A stretch of DNA of 12,767 nucleotides, from positions 1-12,767 of the forward strand of contig JADKCA010000015.1 of the NCBI GenBank assembly GCA_016714795.1, read 5' to 3'. The translations under genes were made by a program, and so were the position numbers. The notes beneath the pieces are model-generated. The model ran no database searches. It saw only the letters and a list, made by a program, of their open reading frames with translations, and was not told where the DNA came from. The DNA comes from Sphingomonadales bacterium. Its GTDB lineage: Bacteria > Pseudomonadota > Alphaproteobacteria > Sphingomonadales > Sphingomonadaceae. This document shows, in pieces, positions 1-6,020 of the stretch (position 1 is its first letter; each line of letters starts with the position of its first letter).

Positions 1-93
1 TTGACGGTCTGCTGGGAGGACTCCGACGCCGAAGCCACCCTGTTTTGCGCCAGCCTCGTTCGTAAAGGTATTGCTCGGCACTGGACCAAGTAA
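1..93 (+). CDS. C-terminal end of an unidentified protein (partial)
   Basis: A frame is open from the left edge of the window and closes with TAA at 91-93, giving about 30 residues that end in RHWTK. The gene starts outside the window, so neither its length nor its family can be judged. It lies 17 bases before the next possible start on the same strand, so the two may be co-transcribed. No motif is recognised. It could also be a chance open frame. Confidence 0.35.
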   Translation: MTVCWEDSDAEATLFCASLVRKGIARHWTK

Positions 94-110
94 GCTATCC
101 CGATGCGCGA

Positions 111-1053
111 ATGCGATTTGATTCCTGGTTTTGCGGCTGCGGGCGTGGGCCTGACGACAGCCCTGTTGCCACCGCTCAGGCTCCTGCGATCGTTCAGGCA
201 ATTTTGGCAGAGCTCGGCTACCATTCCTGGGCGCCACTCGCCGAGGTCGCCAGCATCGTCACCCGCATGAACCGGTTTGGAAGCGCCGGTGCCATGGATG
301 ACGAACGAGAGGCTTTGAACGCTGCCTGCACGCTTGTGAGGTCTGCGACGAAAAAGACATCCGCCCCCCTCCCCTTTGCCCATCTGGCAGGCCTGAACAG
401 CGTTCTCCGCCAGTCGTCCATGTTCGCACCGATAGAAGCCGGACTGTCACCGTCGCCCTTTGCTGGCCCGACTCGCATGGTTGAGGCGCGGGCGCTCCGG
501 ACCCCGCTTTGGGCAGTCTGCGTCCAACTGGGTCAGATGCTCGTCGAGAGCGAGGCCCTCTCGATTCCCCTTCCCTGCCCCGATGCGATCCGTGCGGAGG
601 CGTTACAGCCCAGACTGAACGCAATGGAGCGCGCCATACAACAGGCGCAGGCCCTTCATGCCTGTGCGTCCAGGATGGTCGCACTGGCCTCGGCCGCACG
701 GGTCAAGGTCCACAACATGCGATCCCGTCAGGTCCGTTTGCGGTCAACGGCTCGCGCTCCGCAGCTCTGGCTACTCTTGGAAAGGCTTCGGCCCCATGAC
801 GATGGGACAGGTGGTGACAGCGCTCGAGATCAGTCGCAGGGGGGTCTATGCCCTGCTCGCACCGCTTGAAGACGCCGGGCTTATCGTGCGCCGCTCCCTT
901 GGCGGGAAGGTGACTTTGAACACCTGTGAACCCGAGCATGAAGTAGAGGCCGCTCAATTGCCGCCCTTGCCCTCCTCACCCGCGCTTTATGAGTTCAATG
1001 CGGCAATGGATGCGGTGGATCAGCTGCTTTCGAGACAGGGGAAGCCATCATAG
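111..1053 (+). pseudogene. Winged-helix DNA-binding protein, broken by a one-base frameshift
   Basis: The first frame (from ATG 111) runs as a mostly helical, Ala/Leu-rich protein to about residue 228, ending in LWLLLERLRP. The sense then continues in another frame from ATG 796 (MTMGQVVTALEISRRGVYAL) to TAG at 1051-1053. Removing one C from the CCCC run at 792-795 joins the halves into a protein of about 313 residues. The second half reads like a winged helix-turn-helix: a recognition-helix stretch, then a likely wing (GLIVRRSLGGKVTL). The layout of a long helical body plus a C-terminal HTH recalls the rhizobial RHE_PE00001/DUF1612-type plasmid proteins, but that resemblance is weak. No good Shine-Dalgarno precedes ATG 111, and the first ~20 residues look unconvincing, so the true start may differ or carry a second lesion. 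It converges on parB with a 16-base gap. A role in plasmid regulation is inference only. Confidence 0.5.
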
Positions 1054-1071
1054 TCGCACGGCTTCCATTTT
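1040..1071 (+). terminator. Possible weak terminator between convergent genes
   Basis: GGAAGCC (1040-1046) and GGCTTCC (1060-1066) form a perfect 7-bp stem with a 13-base loop, followed by ATTTT. It spans the stop of the upstream gene and the last bases of parB, a usual place for a terminator between convergent genes. The loop is long and the T-run short, so termination efficiency is doubtful. Confidence 0.35.
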
Positions 1072-2080
1072 ACTCAGAAGCAATGACACCAAGTTCGACG
1101 AGAACGCTTTCGACCGCCTCCAATATAGCCTTGCGCGACACTCCCGAGCCAGGCTCGATGGCAAGCGTTACCTTGCCCCGTCCAGTCGAGCCATAGCGTA
1201 GCACTGCCTGGCCATGCAGATCGGTACGCGTTTGCAGCGCTTCCTTTTTTGCTTTCGCTTTCGGCTCTCTACCGGCTACCAGAAGCCGCTTGGCCGTTTC
1301 CGGGCCGGTCAATGTTCCTTTTCCCGAATCGCGATCTTCGCGGATGCGCATGCTTTCTGCGATCATACGGAGCAGCGCCTTACGGTCCGACATCAACGGC
1401 TTGATATCTCTTGCGACGCGGACGGTAATATCGTGCCGATCTGCGAAAGCCGCAACAATCTCTTCTGGAAGCCGAGCAACGTCGATGAGCCTCGAAAGCC
1501 AACTCTTTGAGATGTTCAGATGCTCGGCCATCCGGCTTTGCGCGCCGTCGTAAAATTCCGCCAAGGCCCGCGTATATTCACGGGCGCGCTCCCAATCAGT
1601 GATATCTTTGCGCGACCTGTTTTCAACGTCCGAAACGCGGAAGGCCTCTTCGTCGGTCAGCTTCTGGATGGTTACTAAGTAATCAAATTCAGGATGATTG
1701 TTTTCGCGCAGCCACCTTGCCGTCCACCAACGGCGGACGCCCGCGATGATCTCATAGTCATGATCGGGATCGCCTGCCACTCGTCGCACGATTGCCGGTA
1801 TTCGCTGCTTTTTGGCCGACAGAAAAGCATCGATCAGATCGCGGCAACTCTCTTCGTTGAGGTGATCGAGATCGCGATTGTGTAGTCTCCACGGCTTGCA
1901 GCGCGCCGGATCGACAAACTCAGTTCTGTCGGTAACGACCTTCCCGCTCGCGATGCGGGCAAGCGCGTCGGTTCTGCTGGCCATGATGGAATCAGCCGGT
2001 TTGACCTTCTCCACCTCCGCATCAGGAGCATCCAAATCCGCAGCGAGGAAATCGCCAAACCCTTTGTTTCCTCTACTCAT
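1070..2080 (-). CDS. parB: ParB-family partition protein (centromere-binding CTPase/clamp)
   Basis: ParB binds parS sites and, with ParA, segregates low-copy plasmids. The 336-residue protein shows the ParB N-terminal domain, including the nucleotide-binding arginine motif as GVRRWW (about residues 114-119) and the box ENRSRKDITDWERA (about 153-166). A helix-turn-helix follows (QSRMAEHLNISKSWLSRL, about 181-198). The C-terminal part has a basic Lys/Ala-rich linker (AKAKKE) before a probable dimerisation domain. ATG 2080 is preferred because AAGGAG lies 7 bases upstream of it. A GTG six codons earlier (2098) lies before that ribosome-binding site and is unlikely. It is downstream of parA on the same strand, with a 114-base gap holding two parS-like palindromes. 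The frame is intact and the length is normal for plasmid ParB proteins. Confidence 0.93.
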   Translation of the reverse strand: MSRGNKGFGDFLAADLDAPDAEVEKVKPADSIMASRTDALARIASGKVVTDRTEFVDPARCKPWRLHNRDLDHLNEESCRDLIDAFLSAKKQRIPAIVRRVAGDPDHDYEIIAGVRRWWTARWLRENNHPEFDYLVTIQKLTDEEAFRVSDVENRSRKDITDWERAREYTRALAEFYDGAQSRMAEHLNISKSWLSRLIDVARLPEEIVAAFADRHDITVRVARDIKPLMSDRKALLRMIAESMRIREDRDSGKGTLTGPETAKRLLVAGREPKAKAKKEALQTRTDLHGQAVLRYGSTGRGKVTLAIEPGSGVSRKAILEAVESVLVELGVIASE

Positions 2081-2087
2081 TGCGACA

Positions 2088-2093
2088 CTCCTT
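2088..2093 (-). promoter_or_regulatory. Ribosome-binding site of parB
   Basis: On the minus strand this reads AAGGAG, 7 bases before ATG 2080. It fixes the parB start at the internal ATG rather than at the upstream GTG. Confidence 0.8.
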
Positions 2094-2134
2094 TGCACTC
2101 AGCTGAACTCAAGATTCTTTTCGTTTGCGAAAGA

Positions 2135-2150
2135 GTTGCCACGTGGCAAC
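2135..2150. other. parS: parS-like centromere palindrome, copy 1
   Basis: GTTGCCACGTGGCAAC is a perfect 16-bp palindrome. It keeps the GTT...AAC ends and ACGT centre of parS-type sites, and its 16-bp length and GTT/AAC ends match the GTTN10AAC form known for repABC plasmids (there with a GC centre). It lies in the gap between parA and parB, 55 bases before the parB ATG. Binding by the adjacent ParB is inference. Confidence 0.75.
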
Positions 2151-2169
2151 ACCACTCAAGCATGACCGA

Positions 2170-2185
2170 GTTGCCACGTGGCAAC
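2170..2185. other. parS: parS-like centromere palindrome, copy 2
   Basis: This is an identical second copy of the 16-bp palindrome, with its centre 35 bp from the first. Both copies share a GA just before the palindrome. No other copy was found by eye in the window. It sits 9 bases after the parA stop. The pair could serve as centromere, as operator for parB expression, or both. Confidence 0.75.
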
Positions 2186-2194
2186 GACACTGCA

Positions 2195-3403
2195 TCATAG
2201 CCGTGCCTCCCCTGCCCGACTTGCCCAAGTTTGCAGAACCTCAGCTTCCACATCCCCGCACACATCCGTCAAATGCCGCACACAACGCGTATGCACTTCA
2301 TGGGACGTCACCGGCTTTTCCAGCTCGAAAACGGTCTTCATGCGAGAACTGGCATTGTCTATTTCAGCGCTCGTTCTCATCACGCCACCGAGCATTGCGC
2401 CGCCAAACACATGCCGCATCATCGTCAGCAATTCTCGATGCATCGACTTGCCTTCGTCAACGCGGCTGCCAACCAGTTTGACAAAATTATAGGCAGGCCG
2501 CGCACGGCCACCGAGCTTTTCGAGTTGCGCCATTGTCGTTCTCGCCATGTCAATGAATGACACTGTCGAAGAAAAATCCATAACGCTTGGCGGAACCGGG
2601 ATCACCATCGCATTTGCTGCCTGCATCACGGCCATTGAAACCATGCCGAGGGCAGGGGGGGGGTCCATAATCACAATGTCATAGTCTTCGATGACTGTTT
2701 CAAGCGCGCTCGAAATGGTATCGATGATGTCAAAGCTTTGGTTCTGTGCAAGGTAGCCGGCAATCTCATATTCGAGATTGTAAAGCTTCAAATTGGCAGG
2801 AATGAGATCCAGGCCATGAAAGTGCGTCTTGCGAATGATCGAACGCAGCCCGAGCAGTTCCGGATCGTGAAAATGGCCATACAAAGTGTCGTCCTCGGTG
2901 AGGTCGATATCTGGCCGATATCCGAACATCATCGTGGTGCTGGCCTGGCTGTCGCAATCGACAAGCAAAACGCGGTATCCCCTAATTGCAAAATGCTGGG
3001 ACAAATGAAGCGCTAACGTAGACTTGCCGACACCGCCCTTGAAATTTGAAACGGAAATGACCGCTGGAACGTCGTCAGGTGAGCGCCAAGGCCGGGTGCC
3101 AAACACCGACCGCATATGATCCAGTTCCTCGAGGCTGTATTGTACACGGTGACCGGAGTTCGTCCGCCCGCGAGAGGGGAGGCGGCCATCCCTTTCAGCC
3201 TCGCGGATCGCGGAAGCCGTTCTGCCAACAAGTGCAGCGGCTTTTGAAATCGGGAATGTAGGCCCACGTTTTTGACCTGTGTCGGGATCAAGCGCCCCAT
3301 CCCGGATGCGCCGCAGGATCGTCATCGCTTTGGCATGAAGGGACCCGAGATCATCGCCCAAGCTGGGTTGAATTGAGATTCCAGTCACATCCGTATCAGC
3401 CAT
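2195..3403 (-). CDS. parA: ParA-family partition ATPase with N-terminal MerR-like helix-turn-helix
   Basis: ParA is the Walker-type ATPase that moves ParB-bound plasmid over the nucleoid. Residues 49-100 of this 402-residue protein form a MerR-like HTH (FPISKAAALVGRTASAIREA then HRVQYSLEELDHMR), a layout typical of type Ia ParA proteins that also repress their own operon. The ATPase domain follows: deviant Walker A FKGGVGKST (121-129), A' motif LLVDCDSQAS (146-155), and Walker B YDIVIMDPPP (241-250). ATG 3403 is preferred: AGGA lies 8 bases upstream, and a -35/-10-like pair lies just before that. An ATG at 3463 would add 20 residues but has a poorly spaced ribosome site. The gene is divergent from repA across the iteron region and probably operonic with parB. 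Confidence 0.92.
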   Translation of the reverse strand: MADTDVTGISIQPSLGDDLGSLHAKAMTILRRIRDGALDPDTGQKRGPTFPISKAAALVGRTASAIREAERDGRLPSRGRTNSGHRVQYSLEELDHMRSVFGTRPWRSPDDVPAVISVSNFKGGVGKSTLALHLSQHFAIRGYRVLLVDCDSQASTTMMFGYRPDIDLTEDDTLYGHFHDPELLGLRSIIRKTHFHGLDLIPANLKLYNLEYEIAGYLAQNQSFDIIDTISSALETVIEDYDIVIMDPPPALGMVSMAVMQAANAMVIPVPPSVMDFSSTVSFIDMARTTMAQLEKLGGRARPAYNFVKLVGSRVDEGKSMHRELLTMMRHVFGGAMLGGVMRTSAEIDNASSRMKTVFELEKPVTSHEVHTRCVRHLTDVCGDVEAEVLQTWASRAGEARL

Positions 3404-3431
3404 TTTGCAAGTCCTGTCAGTTTCGAAGGTC

Positions 3432-3460
3432 CTATTACCGACGTTGGCAGTTTTAATCAA
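3432..3460 (-). promoter_or_regulatory. Possible parAB promoter
   Basis: On the minus strand TTGATT (3460-3455) is followed after 17 bases by TAATAG (3437-3432). The -35 matches four of six consensus bases and the -10 only three, but the spacing is ideal. The parA ATG at 3403 lies about 29 bases beyond. This is a weak call from sequence alone. Confidence 0.3.
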
Positions 3461-3485
3461 CATTTGGCCATCAAACTTCCAACGC

Positions 3486-3504
3486 GACCGATGATCTCCG
3501 AGCC
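3486..3504 (+). repeat. Iteron, outlying direct copy
   Basis: GACCGATGATCTCCGAGCC lies about 100 bases to the parA side of the main array. It has CTCCGAGC where the main copy has CTCGGAGC. Its 17-bp core is the exact reverse complement of the inverted copy at 3791-3807. Confidence 0.75.
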
Positions 3505-3597
3505 GTTTTGATAGATACTGCGGAATTGGATGGCCGGAATCTCTCCCAACTTGTCAAAAAGTGCTGGCAACGAGTCTGCGAAGCAGTGTTCGCTGTT

Positions 3598-3683
3598 GAC
3601 CGATCGATGATCTCGGTGCTTACCGATGAAGTCAGTGCCAGTGACCGATGATCAACGTTCCATTGGACCGATGATCTCGGAGC
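3598..3683 (+). repeat. Iteron array, four direct copies
   Basis: The shared CGATGA core begins at 3605, 3624, 3646 and 3669, so the copies step by 19, 22 and 23 bp, close to two helical turns. The last copy (3666-3683, GACCGATGATCTCGGAGC) is the cleanest. The second (3622-3638) is the most degenerate and the third (3643-3660) diverges after GATGATC. This spacing is what is expected for initiator binding to one face of the DNA. Confidence 0.75.
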
Positions 3684-3713
3684 ACATACCTATATTACCC
3701 TATTCCAGAATCC

Positions 3714-3727
3714 CGATTCGCGAATCG
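3714..3727. repeat. 14-bp perfect palindrome in the origin region
   Basis: CGATTCGCGAATCG lies about 30 bases after the last direct iteron, next to an A+T-richer run. It could be a protein site or part of the melting region. Its role is not known. Confidence 0.5.
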
Positions 3728-3790
3728 TCGCAAAAATTTCGGGGAAAGAGGAGGGCGTTAGCCGCCTAGCGACACGACTCCGACAGAACG

Positions 3791-3807
3791 GCTCGGAGAT
3801 CATCGGT
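3791..3807 (-). repeat. Iteron, inverted copy
   Basis: GCTCGGAGATCATCGGT is the reverse complement of ACCGATGATCTCCGAGC, identical to the outlying copy at 3488-3504. It is the only copy in this orientation and lies about 108 bases before the repA start, where it could act in repA autorepression. Confidence 0.7.
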
Positions 3808-3897
3808 AAAATTGCAACTTCTGCGCCATAAATGCCCTCAAAAGTGCCAACAGGCTTGATTTCTGTCACCAAACCTGTTGTCCAATGCCGGATGATC

Positions 3898-3904
3898 AAG
3901 GAGG
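3898..3904 (+). promoter_or_regulatory. Ribosome-binding site of repA
   Basis: AAGGAGG is a strong Shine-Dalgarno ending 10 bases before GTG 3915. It lies downstream of ATG 3885, which has no ribosome site of its own, so it argues for the GTG start. Confidence 0.6.
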
Positions 3905-3914
3905 GTCGAACGGC

Positions 3915-5219
3915 GTGGACCAAGTTAAGGCAGGGCCAATTGGACAACAGTACGCTTTGGCGTTGATCGAGGGCGGGGAAACACAGCTCCGCACTTTGGC
4001 CAAGAACCTTGGTGATCAATCGATGCTCGACGCATTTTTGAGAGTCCAGACGGAGGAGCCAGTACCAGCCTTCCTCCACTCCGCACTTTGTGCAATGTCC
4101 TTGCCCACCAAGCGCCCAAAAGATGAGACCGCCCCGATTCTTCGCCAAGACGGCAAATACGCTCTGGCTATCAGTCCCCGGCCTATCATTCAGAACGTGG
4201 ATGGAAAGGCAGTCGTGAAAAGCTTGGGCGTACCCTATGGCGCATATCCAAGGGTTGCTCTCATCTACTTGCTTTCCCAGGCAGTGACCAAACGATCACG
4301 TGATGTCTATCTTGGGCGAAATTTCACTGAGTGGATGCGTCGGCTCGGCTATCAGACTATTTCCTACGGCCCACGCGGCACGGCAAACCTGATGCGCGAA
4401 CAAGTTGACCGGCTACTCGCCTGTGAGTGGCAAATTCGTTGGGAAGGGCAGGGGGATGCCGATAACGCCTTCGCAGTCCGTGACGTTAAGATCTCAAATG
4501 AATATGCCGGTTCTCTCGATCGGGACGGAGCCTTCGCACGTGAAATACGCATGTCCGAAGTGTTCTACAATCATCTCGTCGAGCATGCCGTGCCACTCAA
4601 TGAGGTTGCGGTCCGTGAGTTGAAGGCAATTCCGACAGCACTCGATCTCTACACCTATCTGGCATATCGGCTCCCACGCATTGGATCTGACAAAGGCCAA
4701 ATGATCTCATGGGACCAACTTGCCAGCCATCTTGGCAATAACGCAGACAGCAAACGCTTCCGACAAACAGTCCGGGAGACCTGGCAGATTGTCTCTTCTG
4801 TGTATCCGAACGCCAATGCCGATTTTTCGGGAAAGCGGATCGTTCTCAAGCCCTCGCACGCGCCGCTCGAAAAGACTTCAGTCGGTCCGCATTTGAGATT
4901 AGTTGGCCAGGATAAAAAGCCGACAGCAGGAACGGCTCTGACATCATCGGTGGGTGCTGGCCAGATATCGAAGCAGAAGGTTGAGCCGACAGCTAATTTG
5001 ATAGCCTTTCCCACCGGCACAGTCCGGTACGGCGATGCAGGACGACCGTTTTATAACGTTGGGCTCGACAAAGGAAAACCGTGGGACGTCGATATGATAG
5101 CGACCGAGTTTCGTCGAGGGTTTGCTGGCATCGATAAATTGAGAACAGAGGCCGAATGGCTGCGTATTTGGAGTAGTTTCGTAGAGCGATACGCGGAGCG
5201 CCGACGTGGTTCGGCGTAA
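3915..5219 (+). CDS. repA: Plasmid replication initiator protein, RepA-like
   Basis: This is a 434-residue protein (444 if ATG 3885 were used) read as the plasmid initiator of the RepA_C-like group found on sphingomonad plasmids. Recognised stretches are the early LPTKRP, the segment GVPYGAYPRVALIYLLSQAV, the central FTEWMRRLGYQ, and the later ALDLYTYLAYRLPRI, a pattern typical of winged-helix plasmid initiators. The C-terminal ~100 residues look like a linker plus a short helical tail. GTG 3915 is chosen because AAGGAGG precedes it. The gene follows an iteron array and is divergent from parAB, which is the strongest contextual support. The frame is intact. The exact family name rests on recognition by eye, but the initiator role is well supported by context. 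Confidence 0.85.
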   Translation: MDQVKAGPIGQQYALALIEGGETQLRTLAKNLGDQSMLDAFLRVQTEEPVPAFLHSALCAMSLPTKRPKDETAPILRQDGKYALAISPRPIIQNVDGKAVVKSLGVPYGAYPRVALIYLLSQAVTKRSRDVYLGRNFTEWMRRLGYQTISYGPRGTANLMREQVDRLLACEWQIRWEGQGDADNAFAVRDVKISNEYAGSLDRDGAFAREIRMSEVFYNHLVEHAVPLNEVAVRELKAIPTALDLYTYLAYRLPRIGSDKGQMISWDQLASHLGNNADSKRFRQTVRETWQIVSSVYPNANADFSGKRIVLKPSHAPLEKTSVGPHLRLVGQDKKPTAGTALTSSVGAGQISKQKVEPTANLIAFPTGTVRYGDAGRPFYNVGLDKGKPWDVDMIATEFRRGFAGIDKLRTEAEWLRIWSSFVERYAERRRGSA

Positions 5220-5353
5220 CAGCTGGACCGCGATTTCTGAACTGCTATGACGCCCGACGTGACCCCACCTTCATCCGGTTGCGATTAGAGCCTCGGCATC
5301 GTTGTTGCGCGTGGGCGCGGGTGAAGCAAGGTGCTACGTAGCTTAGCCTCCGG
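5220..5353. other. Non-coding stretch after repA, possibly the outer flank of an IS remnant
   Basis: There is no gene here. On the minus strand it follows the stop of the IS3 transposase remnant and includes GCTACGTAGC (5333-5342), a 10-bp palindrome. The stretch around 5258-5278 (TGACCCCACCTTCATCCGG) resembles the kind of sequence seen at the end of IS3-family elements, but no matching second end is visible. Confidence 0.3.
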
Positions 5354-5487
5354 CTATGCAGAGCGAAGCAGCCCCATGCTCATGAACAGCGTCGCGTTGA
5401 GCAGCTCGTCACGCATTCGCCCGTTGAAGCTTTCGACGAAACCGTTCTGAGTTGGCTTGCCCGGCATGGTGTCAATCAATCTGAATT
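5354..5487 (-). pseudogene. IS3-family transposase remnant (end of the DDE integrase core)
   Basis: On the minus strand about 44 residues are readable, ending at a stop at 5354. They include PGKPTQNGFVESFNGRMRDE and then LLNATLFMSMGLLRS. This is the hallmark end of the IS3-family OrfB integrase core: the E in FVESFNGR is the third residue of the DDE triad. Family members are about 270-300 residues, so only a small 3' piece remains and it cannot be active. The fragment shows that an IS once sat downstream of repA. Homology fades near the terminator at 5501. Confidence 0.85.
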
Positions 5488-5500
5488 GCACCAAATAAGG

Positions 5501-5523
5501 CGGGGGCTACGGCCCCCGTTTTT
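5501..5523 (+). terminator. Strong intrinsic terminator
   Basis: CGGGGGC-TACG-GCCCCCG is a perfect 7-bp G+C stem with a tetraloop (5501-5518), followed by TTTTT. On the plus strand it is a textbook rho-independent terminator. It may close repA transcription and insulate the downstream hipBA promoter. It may once have belonged to a gene now replaced by the IS remnant. Confidence 0.85.
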
Positions 5524-5617
5524 CGTTTACGCCTGTGTCCTCTCTGGACGGTTTTGAGAATTGTCGCCCGGCCCGAGATCATGCTTTCGCTCCCTGTCAG
5601 ATTGTCCGAGAATGTCA

Positions 5618-5633
5618 CGTCCTTATCTGGACG
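5618..5633. promoter_or_regulatory. Operator-like inverted repeat O1 upstream of hipB
   Basis: CGTCC-TTATCT-GGACG has 5-bp arms around a 6-base centre. It shares the GTCC-N6-GGAC core with the second site at 5658-5675, and the centres are 41 bp apart (about four turns). Known HipB operators are also short TCC/GGA palindromes, so binding by this HipB is a reasonable inference. Confidence 0.6.
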
Positions 5634-5657
5634 ATAAACTTGCATTTTTATGTATGT

Positions 5658-5675
5658 TTGTCCATATACGGACAA
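5658..5675. promoter_or_regulatory. Operator-like inverted repeat O2 overlapping the hipB start
   Basis: TTGTCC-ATATAC-GGACAA has perfect 6-bp arms. Its last base is the A of the hipB ATG, so occupancy would block the start region. A TTGCAT at 5640-5645 with CATATA at 5663-5668 (17 bases apart) could be the promoter it covers. A half-site TTGTCC occurs at 5602-5607. Confidence 0.65.
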
Positions 5676-5989
5676 TGAACCCCACTGTTTCAGATATCCT
5701 GACCCAAACCGGCAATCAGATCCGCGTACGTCGGCTCGCCATGGACCTGACACAGGCCGATGCTGCGGCACGTGCGGGCGTCGCCTATCGCACGTGGCGG
5801 CGGATGGAGAAGAATGGGAGTGCTTCAATCGAGGACCTGGTCCGCGCCGCGATTACTCTGCGCTGCGAGCACGGGATAGCCGCCTTATTTCCTGAGCTAG
5901 CCGCAAGCAGCATGGATGAACTGCTGGCCCGTCAGAGGATAGCTGCGGACAGGGGTCTGCGACGCAAAGCAAGACGGGCGAGGGCATGA
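5675..5989 (+). CDS. hipB: HipB-like antitoxin, Xre-family DNA-binding protein
   Basis: This 104-residue protein has an Xre/Cro helix-turn-helix at about residues 14-48: IRVRRLAMDLTQADAAARAG then VAYRTWRRMEK. An amphipathic middle and a basic C-terminal tail follow (GLRRKARRARA). In HipBA modules the antitoxin binds the operator and neutralises HipA. ATG 5675 is chosen because it starts just before the HTH and right at the operator; an open frame reaches back to 5561, but those residues look non-coding and would run through both operators. No good Shine-Dalgarno is seen, so the message may be nearly leaderless. Its TGA (5987-5989) overlaps an ATG at 5986, the usual ATGA coupling to hipA. Confidence 0.82.
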   Translation: MNPTVSDILTQTGNQIRVRRLAMDLTQADAAARAGVAYRTWRRMEKNGSASIEDLVRAAITLRCEHGIAALFPELAASSMDELLARQRIAADRGLRRKARRARA

Positions 5990-6020
5990 AGCTCACACCG
6001 GAACGCCACTCGCCATCCGC

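Larger units (their letters stand above)
3464..3884. other. oriV: Probable iteron-type origin of replication and repA control region
   Basis: This non-coding stretch between parA and repA carries at least five direct copies of an iteron related to GACCGATGATCTCGGAGC and one inverted copy. An A+T-richer stretch (about 3684-3712) and a 14-bp palindrome lie beside the last direct copy. Iterons bound by the adjacent initiator are the usual plan for RepA-type plasmids. No convincing DnaA box was seen. The inverted copy nearest repA is well placed as an autoregulatory operator. Open frames crossing this stretch look like chance. Confidence 0.75.

Noticed and set aside
3714..3727. 14-bp palindrome as another parS site
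   Set aside because: Its sequence shares neither the GTT/AAC ends nor the ACGT centre of the two parS-like sites.
3690..4148. 152-residue open frame on the minus strand over the origin and repA start
   Set aside because: It overlaps iterons and the start of a well-supported repA, has no ribosome site and no recognisable motif.
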